A stretch of 32,156 bases of DNA from an uncultured bacterium. GTDB lineage: Bacteria > Verrucomicrobiota > Kiritimatiellia > RFP12 > UBA1067. The translations under genes were made by a program, and so were the position numbers. The notes beneath the pieces are model-generated. The model saw nothing but the letters and a program-made list of their open reading frames with translations. It did no database searches and was not told the DNA's origin. The stretch's first letter is position 1, and every line of letters starts with the position of its first letter. Where the stretch lies: assembly GCA_902769585.1 (NCBI GenBank), contig CACXPT010000014.1, forward strand, positions 1-32,156, read 5' to 3'. Shown piece by piece: positions 9,901 through 16,535 of this stretch.

Positions 9901-10742
9901 CGCCCGAACGCCGCGCAGAGGTCGTCGCCCGCTGGCCCGCCGCCGAGACGCTTTTCCGCCGGCTCGTTGGCTCGGACGAGGCCATCAACGATATCGAGCG
10001 CTGGTGCCTCTGGCTGAAGGGCGTCTCGCCAGACGCGATCCGCGCCGTGCCGCCCGTGATGGAGGCAGTCGCCAAGGTGCGGGAACACCGCCTCGCGTCG
10101 AGCCGCGCCGCCACGCGCAAGCTCGCCGCCACGCCCACGCTCTTCGGCGAAATCCGCCAGCCGGAGTCCGGCAACTACCTGCTCATACCGAAGGTTTCAT
10201 CGGAGAGGCGCGAATACATCCCGATGGCGTTCCTGCCCGCCGACGTGATCGCCAGCGACCTCTGCCTCATCGTGCCGGGCGCGACGCTGGCCGACTTCGG
10301 CGTGCTCACCTCGCGCGCGCACATGGCGTTCACGCGGGCGACATGCGGGCGGCTTAAGAGCGACTACCGCTATTCCGCGAAGATCGTGTACAACAACTTC
10401 CCGTGGCCGGAGGGGGTGAATGTTGCCAATGTGGAAATGTTGCCAATGGCCAATTCCAATTCCCAATTGGAAATTGGCAACATTGTAACTGGCAACACTT
10501 CCACACTGGCAACAATTTCCAAGACCGCACAAGCCATCCTTGCTGCCCGCGCGCGCTATCCCAAGGCCTCGCTGGCCGACCTCTACGACCCGCTCACGAT
10601 GCCTGCAGACCTCCGCGCCGCGCACGAGGCGAACGACCGCGCCGTACTGGCCGCCTACGGCCTCGCGCCCGACACGCCAGAAATGGACATCGTCGCCCAC
10701 CTTTTCAAGCTGTACGCAGCCCATCAAAAGGAGGTTCAATGA
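6960..10742 (+). CDS. MmeI-like type IIG restriction-modification enzyme carrying seven in-frame insertions
   Basis: The 1,260-residue product combines an N-terminal PD-(D/E)xK nuclease (D73-x10-E84-x-K86, in VLIEHKS) with an adenine methyltransferase: motif [10 protein letters not shown] at about residue 461 and motif IV IIGNPPF at about 754. MmeI-type blocks are present throughout: [41 protein letters not shown] and [18 protein letters not shown]. Such enzymes methylate and cut DNA in one polypeptide and usually have about 900-930 residues. The excess here is accounted for by four ~32-residue family-1 palindrome inserts, two other palindrome inserts and a ~178-residue domain at residues 568-746. 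All seven fall between conserved blocks, and no stop or frameshift is seen. The start follows the PIG-L stop by 4 bases with no clear ribosome-binding site, suggesting coupled translation. Activity is uncertain. Confidence 0.88.
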   Translation: MAINLRQAARKFVEYWTFQCGSEKGEDQQFWNSLLGEVLGVADVKSRIKYQVPVPMAGGSRSCATDTTTKFLDAWIPETRVLIEHKSRGVNLDAPQSGHDGLTPYEQAVEYDNARPFDEKARWIVTCNFDEFRIYDRSKPLAPPLTLKLGNLPKEAYRLAFLVNPKEKAIDRELEISVQAGRIVGEIYDALLKQYNEGSLLSLRGDSESRSSGEDSKKSPSLQNSKTPSSESNYLAALNRLCVRLVFCLYAEDAEIFPKDCFRRLLEATPAPFLRKRLIDLFQTLDTPLDKRNVYLEPELCAFPYTNGGLFKCCQCGNVASNQIQYQLEIGNIGTGNTSTIAHSLDDIPPMTDEIRKLLIGASQFDWRDITPTIFGALFESTLNPVTRRAGGMSYTTVENIHKVIDPLFLDDLTRRVNEVLGTTECTEDTEKNTSVYSVSSVVKKKLLALQTEIASLTFLDPACGSGNFLTETYICLRRLENRIIAALQHGQGELDLGISIKVSIAQFFGIEINDFAARVARIALWIAEAQMRRETAEILHREPDYLPLKDYANIIEGNALRMDWSRIGLPTSGITVIPIPEHVQFRDAKAHLTELKNAKKEVVNATGERFRFTKQIFKALSDKARDQSVGREVHWAAVAAVERLCEASVFLWDEKPRNGSVDISRYAKHGVCFSIGGVPYIAKITSKVYPGDTANVTYSVEAVSVERNDARGITDSIAKGQGLDPSAASRILNFAEAVKRATSKNHFSYIIGNPPFRGARNKSPEQAADLESVFVDWKGLGNLDYVTAWYKKAVDVICQCENVANTQSQQPIGIGNIGTGNIGNNSTFTRCAFVSTNSICQGDGVAALWKPLVEEYGVEIDFAHRTFRWDNEAFDKAHVHCVIIGFHVKDNVANVRMLPKPNSKNQLGTGNIGTGNTSTLATFGKTIFDNGRAIPADHINAYLAPGPDAWLESRARALFARIPLVFGSMPNDGGFLSNWSPERRAEVVARWPAAETLFRRLVGSDEAINDIERWCLWLKGVSPDAIRAVPPVMEAVAKVREHRLASSRAATRKLAATPTLFGEIRQPESGNYLLIPKVSSERREYIPMAFLPADVIASDLCLIVPGATLADFGVLTSRAHMAFTRATCGRLKSDYRYSAKIVYNNFPWPEGVNVANVEMLPMANSNSQLEIGNIVTGNTSTLATISKTAQAILAARARYPKASLADLYDPLTMPADLRAAHEANDRAVLAAYGLAPDTPEMDIVAHLFKLYAAHQKEVQ
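7569..7652 (+). repeat. Family-3 palindromic repeat (GGAGTCT/CTCCAAG type), in frame inside the MmeI-like gene
   Basis: The left arm reads GGAGTCTCGGAGTTCAGGAG and the right arm is built of 8-base units CTCCAAGC, CTCCAAAA, CTCCAAGA. The arms are imperfect reverse complements. It encodes a Ser/Lys-rich stretch at about residues 204-231, between 'LLKQYNEGS' and '[19 protein letters not shown]', two blocks that are close together in MmeI relatives. Confidence 0.75.
7894..7989 (+). repeat. Family-1 palindromic repeat, in-frame copy A inside the MmeI-like gene
   Basis: The left arm AATGTTGCCAATGTGGGA and right arm ACTGGCAACACTTCCACA flank a CCAATTGG core. The copy is 96 bp, exactly 32 codons. It encodes roughly residues 312-343 (CCQCGNVAS...[10 protein letters not shown]) between the conserved NGGLF and the following [11 protein letters not shown] segment. 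Confidence 0.85.
8225..8288 (+). repeat. Family-2 palindromic repeat (CCACGGAA type), in frame inside the MmeI-like gene
   Basis: CCACGGAATGCACTGAAGAC on the left pairs imperfectly with TTCCGTGTCTTCCGTGG on the right, giving a strong hairpin with a 9-base sub-period (CCGTGTATT, CCGTGTCTT). It encodes [19 protein letters not shown] just before the helix preceding methyltransferase motif I. Confidence 0.8.
8663..9195 (+). other. Inserted ~178-residue domain resembling LPD3/PBECR polyvalent-protein domains
   Basis: In MmeI relatives the segment after EGNALRxDW leads within a few residues to the NPPF motif. Here about 178 residues intervene (residues 568-746). They contain [17 protein letters not shown], a His-containing helix ([17 protein letters not shown]) and a beta-strand pair ([16 protein letters not shown], then [11 protein letters not shown]). 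This helix-then-hairpin layout resembles the LPD3 and PBECR (Barnase-EndoU-ColicinE5/D-RelE-like) domains found at the ends of phage and mobile-element polyvalent proteins. Assignment is by remembered pattern only. The segment is not palindromic DNA and has ordinary codon use. Confidence 0.5.
9352..9446 (+). repeat. Family-1 palindromic repeat, in-frame copy B inside the MmeI-like gene
   Basis: A variant copy with a two-base deletion in the left arm and an extra ATTGGCAAC unit in the right arm. It encodes about residues 798-829 between the helix WYKKAVDVI and the strand CAFVSTNSI, which are nearly adjacent in relatives. Confidence 0.82.
9633..9730 (+). repeat. Family-1 palindromic repeat, in-frame copy C inside the MmeI-like gene
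   Basis: AATGTTGCCAATGTGAGA on the left and ACTTCCACACTGGCAACATT on the right enclose an ACCAATTGGGAACTGG core. It encodes about residues 892-924 in the loop after the VHCVIIGF strand. Confidence 0.84.
10419..10516 (+). repeat. Family-1 palindromic repeat, in-frame copy D inside the MmeI-like gene
   Basis: AATGTTGCCAATGTGGAA and CTTCCACACTGGCAACAATT form the arms. It encodes about residues 1154-1186 directly after YNNFPWPE and before the [12 protein letters not shown] helix. The left arm is read in a different frame from copy A, while the right half is read in the same frame ([12 protein letters not shown]). Confidence 0.85.
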
Positions 10743-10867
10743 CTCGGTACCAATGTATTTGTATGCCATGCCGAAATATGATATACTGCGGCACATCGCA
10801 AGAAAGCTTGAAAGTTTTAACGAAACATCAGAAAGGAACAAAGAGATGGACTTCAATTCAACGGTAA
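10739..10867 (+). CDS. Possible 42-residue Cys-rich protein coupled to the MmeI-like gene
   Basis: A perfect AAGGAGG (10728-10734) lies 4 bases before an ATG at 10739 that overlaps the restriction gene's TGA as ATGA, the classic layout for coupled translation. The product ([17 protein letters not shown] at its start) has four Cys within the first 17 residues, then a basic tail, and ends at TAA 10865-10867. It overlaps the promoter and first codons of the following gene, which argues against it. I recognise no family. It could be a real small zinc-binding protein or a chance ORF behind a chance ribosome-binding site. Confidence 0.35.
   Translation: MTRYQCICMPCRNMIYCGTSQESLKVLTKHQKGTKRWTSIQR
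10782..10787 (+). promoter_or_regulatory. -10 box (TATACT) for the NagB-like gene
   Basis: TATACT is preceded by TTGTAT at 10759-10764 with a 17-base spacer and lies about 58 bases before the start at 10846. It falls inside the possible small ORF 10739-10867. Confidence 0.45.
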
Positions 10868-11790
10868 AGGGATCGCTGCTCGAGGGATTCTACCCCAAGG
10901 GCTGGGACATGAAGAAGATTGACCGCTGCTGCGCGAACAAGCCGGCGGACATCGTCAAGCCGCAGCCGTTCTGGCACAAGGGCTTCAGTCCGGTGCCATG
11001 CGCCGACGTGAAGGAGTTCGACGTGAAGATGGGCCACGAGATTGCCAACGAGATCCGCAAGGCGAAGGAGGCCGGCCAGAAGATCGCGTTCATCCTTCCA
11101 GTGGGGCCGATGGGAATGTACAAGTGGGCCGTCTACTTCCTCAAGGAGTGGAACGTGGACTGCAAGCACGTGTGGTGCTTCAACATGGACGAGTGGGCCG
11201 ACGGGAAGGGCAACACGCTCGTTGGCGACGCCTCGTTCCAGTATGCGATGGAGCAGGCGCTCTACAACCCGCTCGGCAAGCTCACTGTGCCGAAGGACCA
11301 CCGCAACTTCGCCACGAAGAGCAATCTGCCGACGTATCCGGAGAAGATCGCGGCTCTCCGCGCCGAGGGCGCGAAGCTCGTGCTCGTCTACGGCATCGGG
11401 CGGATGTGCCACATCGCGTTCTGGGAGCCGATGATCGGCGCGGAGTTCAAGTCGGACGCCGAGTGGAAGCGCCAGCAGTACCGCATCGGCGTGCAGCTCC
11501 ATCCGCTCACGATCGAGCAGAACGCCATCACGTCGTTCAAGAGCCGCACGACGCTCGTGCCGTGCCGCGCGAACACGATCGGTCCGGCGCTGATGTTCCA
11601 GGCCGACTACGCGATCGGCGGCGCGGACGGCGCGCTCTCCCGCGGCATGATGTGGCAGGGCATGAGCCTGTGGATGACGCTCCGCTACGGCCCGACGCGC
11701 TTCGTGACGTCCAGCTGGATTCCCACTTTGCCTGGTCGCCTGTTCTTCCTCAAGGAGCTGGCCGGCCCGCTCGTCGCCGAGGCCAACTAG
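10846..11790 (+). CDS. Glucosamine-6-phosphate deaminase/isomerase-like protein (NagB family) with an altered active site
   Basis: This 314-residue protein matches the NagB/6-phosphogluconolactonase fold. It has the FNMDEW block around residue 110 (NagB: FNMDEY, whose Asp acts in catalysis) and [13 protein letters not shown] around residue 183, which aligns with NagB's GVGNDGHIAFNEP. The His and Glu of the second block are kept, but the Asp of 'NDGH' is Met here. The phosphate-binding loop also differs (LPVGPMGMY instead of LPTGGTPM). The protein is about 50 residues longer than E. coli NagB. An AAAGGA site sits about 8 bases before the ATG. The family interconverts glucosamine-6-P and fructose-6-P; a different amino-sugar or hexose phosphate reaction is quite possible here. 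A separate promoter precedes the next gene. Confidence 0.75.
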   Translation: MDFNSTVKGSLLEGFYPKGWDMKKIDRCCANKPADIVKPQPFWHKGFSPVPCADVKEFDVKMGHEIANEIRKAKEAGQKIAFILPVGPMGMYKWAVYFLKEWNVDCKHVWCFNMDEWADGKGNTLVGDASFQYAMEQALYNPLGKLTVPKDHRNFATKSNLPTYPEKIAALRAEGAKLVLVYGIGRMCHIAFWEPMIGAEFKSDAEWKRQQYRIGVQLHPLTIEQNAITSFKSRTTLVPCRANTIGPALMFQADYAIGGADGALSRGMMWQGMSLWMTLRYGPTRFVTSSWIPTLPGRLFFLKELAGPLVAEAN

Positions 11791-11819
11791 TTGCGGCGCA
11801 GTGCCGATTATGGTATAAT
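11791..11819 (+). promoter_or_regulatory. Promoter for the ilvC operon (TTGCGG-17-TATAAT)
   Basis: An extended -10 box TGG-TATAAT (11814-11819) has TTGCGG at 11791-11796, 17 bases upstream. The -35 begins on the base after the stop codon of the preceding gene. Confidence 0.65.
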
Positions 11820-11830
11820 ATTCGGACTTT

Positions 11831-11848
11831 TCCGGCCATGGGGCCGGA
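11831..11848 (+). other. Hairpin in the ilvC leader
   Basis: TCCGGCC, loop ATGG, GGCCGGA form a perfect 7-bp GC-rich stem just downstream of the predicted transcription start and upstream of the AAGGAG ribosome-binding site (11856-11861). No U-run follows, so it is not a simple terminator; it could stabilise the 5' end or affect translation. Confidence 0.5.
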
Positions 11849-11871
11849 GGTAACCAAGGAGTAAAAGCAAA

Positions 11872-12978
11872 ATGGACATCAACTTCGGTGGCGTCGTCGA
11901 GAAGATCGTGACGCGCAAGGAATTCCCGCTCAAGAAGGCGCAAAAGGTCCTCAAGGGCAAGACCATCGCCGTGCTCGGCTACGGCATCCAGGGGCCGGCG
12001 CAGGCGCTCAACATGCGCGACAACGGCATCAACGTGATCGTCGGCCAGCGCAAGGGCAAGGGCAAGAACTCCAGCTGGGGCCGCGCGTTGGCGGACGGCT
12101 GGGTGCCCGGCAAGACGCTCTTCTCGATCGAGGAGGCGGCGGAGAAGGGCGACGTCATCATGATGCTCACGTCCGACGGCAGCGTCGGCACGGTGTGGAA
12201 GCAGATCGAAAAGTACGTTACGGCCGGCAAGGCGCTCTACTTCTCGCACGGCTTCGCGTACGTCTACAACAAGCTCACCGGCGTGAAGCCTGGCAAGGAC
12301 GTGGACGTGATCATGGTCGCGCCGAAGGGCTCGGGCACGAACGTCCGCCGCAACTTCCTGAACGGCGCCGGCATCAACAGCTCCTTCGCCGTGGCGCAGG
12401 ACGCGACGGGCAAGGCGCTCGAGCTAACGCTCGCGATCGGCATCGCCGTCGGCTCCGGCTACCTGTTCCCGACCACGTTCGTGAACGAGGTCACGTCCGA
12501 CCTCGTCGGCGAGCGCGGCATCCTGATGGGCGCGCTGGCGGGCGTGATGGAGGCGCAGTACTACACCCTCCGCGCGAACGGCCACACGCCGAGCGAGGCG
12601 TTCAACGAGACGTGCGAGGAGCTCACGCAGTCGCTCGCGCGCCTGGTGGACGAGAACGGCATGGACTGGATGTACTCCAACTGCTCGCAGACGGCGCAGC
12701 ACGGTGCGCTCAAGTGGCGTCCGCTCTTCCGCAAGGCCACCGAACCCGTCTTCAAGAAGCTCTACAAGAGCGTCAAGAACATGACGGAGGCGAAGGAGGT
12801 CATCCGCGACACGGGCCGTCCCGACTACAAGGAGTTCATGGCCGCCAAGCTGCAGGACATGCACGACAGTGAGATGTGGAAGGCCGGCGCGGCCGTCCGC
12901 TCGCTCCGTCCGCACGAGGGCAAGAAGGCTGGCGCGGACACGGCGGCGGGCATCCGCGGCCGCAAGATCGTCAAGTGA
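11872..12978 (+). CDS. ilvC: Ketol-acid reductoisomerase
   Basis: This 368-residue enzyme of branched-chain amino acid synthesis converts acetolactate or acetohydroxybutyrate to the dihydroxy acid with NAD(P)H and Mg2+. It has the Rossmann motif VLGYGIQGPAQALNMRD, the strand VIMVAPKGSGTNVR, and the metal-binding helical domain with GERGILMGALAGVMEAQYY and YSNCSQTAQHGALKW. The ribosome-binding site AAGGAG lies 10 bases before the ATG. No other ilv or leu gene is in the window. It heads a probable operon with a small lipoprotein and a Xer-type recombinase, which have no obvious link to the pathway. Confidence 0.95.
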   Translation: MDINFGGVVEKIVTRKEFPLKKAQKVLKGKTIAVLGYGIQGPAQALNMRDNGINVIVGQRKGKGKNSSWGRALADGWVPGKTLFSIEEAAEKGDVIMMLTSDGSVGTVWKQIEKYVTAGKALYFSHGFAYVYNKLTGVKPGKDVDVIMVAPKGSGTNVRRNFLNGAGINSSFAVAQDATGKALELTLAIGIAVGSGYLFPTTFVNEVTSDLVGERGILMGALAGVMEAQYYTLRANGHTPSEAFNETCEELTQSLARLVDENGMDWMYSNCSQTAQHGALKWRPLFRKATEPVFKKLYKSVKNMTEAKEVIRDTGRPDYKEFMAAKLQDMHDSEMWKAGAAVRSLRPHEGKKAGADTAAGIRGRKIVK

Positions 12979-12997
12979 CCGGGATCGAGGCATGGCC

Positions 12998-13312
12998 ATG
13001 AAGCGCGTACTTCTAGTTGCCGCAGTCGTCCTCGCGCTGGCGGGATGCCGCCGCACGGACGTGCGCGACTTCGCGATCGACATGCCTGAGGCGACCCAGG
13101 GCGACATGCAGGCTGTCGCTGCCGCCCTGGCGCCCTACGGCGGCGTCGACAAGGGTAGCCTACAGTTCGACGCGCCTAACCATAGGCTCACGCTGAGGTA
13201 CGACTCGATGCAGATCGCCAAGAAGAACATCGAGATGGCGATCGCGCAGGCCGGCTTCACCGCCAACGGCGTGACGCCGGAATCCATCGGGGCGAAGCGC
13301 AAGCAGAAATAG
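12998..13312 (+). CDS. Small lipoprotein with a heavy-metal-associated-like fold
   Basis: About 104 residues, beginning with a lipoprotein signal (VVLALAGC lipobox, Cys at about residue 17), so it should be membrane-anchored outside the cytoplasm. The rest (beta-alpha-beta pattern around LQFDAPNHRLTLRYDSMQIAKK and AIAQAGFTANGV) resembles the ferredoxin-like HMA domain, but the CxxC metal ligands are absent. GAGG at 12987-12990 is 7 bases from the ATG at 12998 and only 1 from an in-frame ATG at 12992, which favours 12998. It starts 19 bases after ilvC and ends 8 bases before the recombinase. Function unknown. Confidence 0.7.
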   Translation: MKRVLLVAAVVLALAGCRRTDVRDFAIDMPEATQGDMQAVAAALAPYGGVDKGSLQFDAPNHRLTLRYDSMQIAKKNIEMAIAQAGFTANGVTPESIGAKRKQK

Positions 13313-13320
13313 GTGTTTCG

Positions 13321-14241
13321 ATGGCAGTCCTGTCCGAGGCGATCGGATCGTTTGCGGCGAGCCTGGCGCTGGAGCGCGGGCTCGCCGCAAAGACTTGCGA
13401 GGCGTACGGACGCGACGTGAAAGCGTTCGCGAAGTTTCTGTCCGCGCGCGGCAAGACTGCCACGGCACAGCTCTCGCAGGATGACGTGCGCGCGTGGCTC
13501 CAGTCGCTGCAGGAGAAGCGCCGCCGCGCCTCTACGCGCGCCCGCGCGTTCGTCGCGGTGAAGGAGTTCCTGCGCCACATGAAGGAGATGAGGTGGACGG
13601 CGCGTGACCTAAGCGAGGGACTGGACGCGCCGAAGCGCGACCGCATCCTGCCGCGCACGCTCGCCGAGGACGACACCGTGCGCCTCGTGCTGTCCGTCAA
13701 CGGCGAGACTCCGCGCGACCTGCGCGACCGCGCGATGCTGGAGATGCTCTACGGGTGCGGGCTGCGCGTGAGCGAGCTGTGCGGTCTTGAGCTGGCGGAC
13801 CTGCCGGATGGCGCGGAGCTGGTCCGCTGCCGCGGCAAGGGATCGAAGGAGCGTCTCGTGCCGTTTGCGCCGTCGGTGGCGGCGGCGTTGCGACGCTACC
13901 TTGACGGGGGGCGCGGTGCGCTCGTGCGCGGCAACCTCGCGGAACGCCACCTCTTCGTCACGCGCCTGGGCAAGGGCTTCACGCGCATGGGCGTGTTCAA
14001 GCTGCTGAAGGAGCGCGCGGCCGCCGTGGGCATCGACCCTGCGGCGATCTCCCCTCACGTGCTCCGCCACAGCTTCGCCACAAGCCTTCTCGCGCACGGC
14101 GCGGACATACGCTCCATCCAGGAGATGCTCGGCCACGCATCGGTGGCCACCACGCAGATCTACACGCACGTGGACCAGTCGCGACTCGGACAGGTCCACC
14201 GCACCTACCATCCCAGGGCCGAGGAAGAGCCTGGGGGCTGA
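13321..14241 (+). CDS. Tyrosine recombinase, XerC/XerD type
   Basis: The 306-residue protein has the N-terminal SAM-like core-binding domain (residues ~5-95) and a C-terminal catalytic domain with all expected residues: Arg in GCGLRVSEL, Lys in KGSKERLVP, HVLRH, the His of LGHASVATT and the Tyr of IYTHV. Length and motif spacing match XerC/XerD, which resolve chromosome dimers at dif sites; an integron- or phage-type integrase is less likely given the housekeeping setting. AGGTG lies 5 bases before the ATG. I cannot tell XerC from XerD from sequence alone. Confidence 0.9.
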   Translation: MAVLSEAIGSFAASLALERGLAAKTCEAYGRDVKAFAKFLSARGKTATAQLSQDDVRAWLQSLQEKRRRASTRARAFVAVKEFLRHMKEMRWTARDLSEGLDAPKRDRILPRTLAEDDTVRLVLSVNGETPRDLRDRAMLEMLYGCGLRVSELCGLELADLPDGAELVRCRGKGSKERLVPFAPSVAAALRRYLDGGRGALVRGNLAERHLFVTRLGKGFTRMGVFKLLKERAAAVGIDPAAISPHVLRHSFATSLLAHGADIRSIQEMLGHASVATTQIYTHVDQSRLGQVHRTYHPRAEEEPGG

Positions 14242-14263
14242 ATCTGTCTGAGGTCTTTCGCTA

Positions 14264-14293
14264 TAGACGGCACGCGGCAGTTTGCGGTATAAT
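14264..14293 (+). promoter_or_regulatory. Promoter for the UDP-sugar pyrophosphorylase operon (TAGACG-18-TATAAT)
   Basis: TATAAT at 14288-14293 is preceded by TAGACG at 14264-14269 with an 18-base spacer. The start codon is at 14324 with AGAGG in front. Confidence 0.6.
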
Positions 14294-14323
14294 ACGTTCG
14301 CTTTCCAATAAGAGGCAGACAAC

Positions 14324-15676
14324 ATGAACTACGAACAGGCAATGCAAATCCTTCGGCAGAACGGCCAGGAACACCTTCTGCGATTCTGGAAAACGCTTGG
14401 CAAGGCTGAGCAGAAGTCCCTGCTTGAGCAGATCGGATCCATCGATTTCCGCGAGGTGTCGCGGTGCCGCGCGATGCTGCCGGGCGCCGGCAAGCCCGCG
14501 CCGGCAAAGAAGGGTGTCCCCACGGCCCCGAAAGTGACCGTGCTGAAGGGTGCGCATCTCAAGAAGGCAGTGGCGGCCGGCGAGCGCGAGCTCGCGGACG
14601 GCCGCGTGGGCGTGCTGCTCGTGGCGGGCGGACAGGGGTCGCGCCTCGGCTTTGACGGACCGAAGGGCGCATATCCGATCGGGCCGATATCCAACGAGCC
14701 GCTCTTCTACTTCCACGCGCGCAAGGTTCTGGCGCTCTCTCGCCGCTACGGCGCGAGCATCCCGTTCTACATCATGACGAGCATGGCGAACTACGCCGAC
14801 ACGGTGGCGCACTTCGAGGAGCATGGCTTCTACGGGCTCGACAAGAAGGACGTCATCTTCTTCAGGCAGGGCATGTGGCCGGGCATGACCGAGGACGGCA
14901 AGATCATCCTCGACAAGCCGGGCCACGTGTTCATGAGCCCGGACGGCCACGGCGGCATGCTCGCGGCGCTCAAGGCCAACGGCTGCTTCGAGGACATGGC
15001 CAAGCGCGGCGTGAAGACGCTCTTCTACTTCCAGGTGGACAATCCCCTCGTGAACGTCGCGGAGCCGGCGTTCGTCGGCCTGCACGTGCTGGAGAAGTCC
15101 GAGTACTCCCTCAAGCTCTGCGCCAAGCGCAACCCGCGCGAGGGCCTCGGCATGGTGGTGCGGCGCGGCCGCGGCTTCGACATGATCGAGTACACCGAGA
15201 TGACGCGCGAGATGAACTACCGCAAGACGGCAGACGGCGACCTCTACTTCAAGTACGGATCGCCGGCCATCCACGTGTTCGACCGCGAGTTCCTCGAGCG
15301 AGAGGCGAAGAAAGACATGCCGCTCCACCTGGCGCACAAGAAGATCGCCACCGTGGACGACGCGGGCAAGACGGTAGTCCACGACACGGCGAACGGCTAC
15401 AAGTTCGAGAAGTTCATCTTCGACATCCTCCCCGACGCCAAGCGCGTCACCCTGCTGGCGTTCGACCGCCGCGACGAGTTCGCGCCTGTGAAGAACGCGG
15501 AGGGCTGCGACTCGCCCCAGACGTGCCGCGATGCGCTCCGCGCCAAGTGGCGCCGCCAGCTTGCCGGCGATCTGCACATCATGGTGCCGAGCTCGCTGCC
15601 TCTGGAGATCGATCCCCTCTACATGTACGACGGGAGCGACATCCTGAAGCGCGGCTTCCTGCTGCAGAAGGACTGA
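14324..15676 (+). CDS. UDPGP-family UDP-sugar pyrophosphorylase (UAP1-like)
   Basis: This 450-residue enzyme belongs to the UDPGP family, which transfers UMP from UTP to a sugar-1-phosphate. The nucleotide-binding loop LLVAGGQGSRLG is at about residue 97, and FYFQVDNPLVN near 233 carries the metal-binding Asp. FKYGSPAIHVF, GYKFEKFIFD and REEFAPVKN-like DRRDEFAPVKNAEG are characteristic of the eukaryotic UDP-N-acetylglucosamine pyrophosphorylase branch rather than bacterial GlmU/GalU. Both UDP-GlcNAc and UDP-glucose/galactose are possible products. It begins a run that continues with KDPG aldolase 29 bases downstream. Confidence 0.88.
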   Translation: MNYEQAMQILRQNGQEHLLRFWKTLGKAEQKSLLEQIGSIDFREVSRCRAMLPGAGKPAPAKKGVPTAPKVTVLKGAHLKKAVAAGERELADGRVGVLLVAGGQGSRLGFDGPKGAYPIGPISNEPLFYFHARKVLALSRRYGASIPFYIMTSMANYADTVAHFEEHGFYGLDKKDVIFFRQGMWPGMTEDGKIILDKPGHVFMSPDGHGGMLAALKANGCFEDMAKRGVKTLFYFQVDNPLVNVAEPAFVGLHVLEKSEYSLKLCAKRNPREGLGMVVRRGRGFDMIEYTEMTREMNYRKTADGDLYFKYGSPAIHVFDREFLEREAKKDMPLHLAHKKIATVDDAGKTVVHDTANGYKFEKFIFDILPDAKRVTLLAFDRRDEFAPVKNAEGCDSPQTCRDALRAKWRRQLAGDLHIMVPSSLPLEIDPLYMYDGSDILKRGFLLQKD

Positions 15677-15705
15677 TTGAAACAACCGATCTATAGGAGA
15701 ACGAC

Positions 15706-16365
15706 ATGAGCCAGAAACGCGACGAGGTGATTAGCACCGTATTGAAGACCAGGATCATCGCCATCATCCGCGGCTTTCCGCCGGAGACGTGCGTGCGGCT
15801 GGCGGAAGCCTACCTGAAGGGAGGCATCCGCATGGTGGAGGTCACGTTCCCGCAGGCCGATCCCGCCAGCTGGACGAAGACGGCCGACGCGATCCGCACG
15901 ATCAGCACGGAGTTCGCTGGCGAGATGTTCGCGGGCGCGGGCACCGTGCTCACGCGCGAGCAGCTGCAGATGGCTGCCGACGCGGGCGGGCGCTACATGA
16001 TCGCGCCAAGCGTGAACACAGACCTGATCCGCGAGGCGGTGAAGATGGACATGGTGGCGATTCCGGGCGCGTTCACGCCCACCGAGGTGGTGTCCGCCTA
16101 CGAGGCTGGCGCGTCGTTCATCAAGCTCTTCCCCGTTACGGCGCTCGGCCCCAGCTACGTGAAGGCGCTTCGCGCTCCGCTGCCGCATATCCCGCTTCTG
16201 GCGGTTGGCGGCATCACGCCGGACAACATAGCCGACTACATGAAGGTCGGCTGCGTGGGCGCGGGCGTGAGCGGCGTCCTCACAAACAAGGACCTCATCG
16301 CCGCCGGCGCATGGGACAAGATCACGGAAGTCGCTCGCGCGCTGGTAGCGAATGCGAGTGCTTAG
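15706..16365 (+). CDS. eda: 2-dehydro-3-deoxyphosphogluconate (KDPG)/4-hydroxy-2-oxoglutarate aldolase
   Basis: This 219-residue class I aldolase cleaves KDPG into pyruvate and glyceraldehyde-3-phosphate. The Glu of the MVEVTF strand and the Schiff-base Lys of FIKLFPV are in place, and AGAGTVLT, APSVNTDLI and VGGITPDNI are typical family blocks. An AGGAG site precedes the ATG. The last codons (Ser-Ala-stop) lie in the first units of a heptamer repeat, so the repeat supplies the stop codon. The KDG kinase that makes its substrate follows after the repeat, pointing to a uronate/pectin breakdown branch. Confidence 0.92.
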   Translation: MSQKRDEVISTVLKTRIIAIIRGFPPETCVRLAEAYLKGGIRMVEVTFPQADPASWTKTADAIRTISTEFAGEMFAGAGTVLTREQLQMAADAGGRYMIAPSVNTDLIREAVKMDMVAIPGAFTPTEVVSAYEAGASFIKLFPVTALGPSYVKALRAPLPHIPLLAVGGITPDNIADYMKVGCVGAGVSGVLTNKDLIAAGAWDKITEVARALVANASA

Positions 16366-16519
16366 TGCTTAGTGCTTGGTGCTTAGTGCTTAGTGCTTGG
16401 TGCTTAGTGCTTAGTGCTTGGTGCGGGCCTTGCGGGCCAGGCATAAGCGCGAAAGCAACGCACTAGGCACCAAGCACCAGGCACCAAGCACCAGGCACCA
16501 AGCACTAGGCACTAAGTAC
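16358..16519 (+). repeat. Long heptamer palindrome between eda and kdgK
   Basis: The left arm (16358-16420) is nine perfect heptamers GTGCTTR in the order A,A,G repeated three times, i.e. a 21-base unit three times over. The right arm (16461-16516) is eight heptamers of CACYARG type, the reverse complement of the left. A loop containing GCGGGCCTTGCGGGCC separates them. Transcribed, this makes a hairpin of roughly 60 bp. The element starts in the eda stop codon and ends just before the kdgK ribosome-binding site. A half copy of the right arm is inside the radical SAM gene at 18945. Confidence 0.9.
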
Positions 16520-16535
16520 AAAACAGGAGAATGGT

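Noticed and set aside
6113..10516. Family-1 repeats as a CRISPR array
   Set aside because: Copies are hundreds of bases to kilobases apart, lie inside a gene and are palindromic with no regular spacers.
13321..14241. Xer recombinase as evidence of an integrated element
   Set aside because: No att-like repeats, phage or conjugation genes nearby; size and motifs fit a housekeeping Xer protein.
15789..16466. Frame ending in CLVLSAWCLVLSAWC peptides
   Set aside because: This is a shifted frame of eda running through the heptamer repeat; the repeat explains the hydrophobic peptide.
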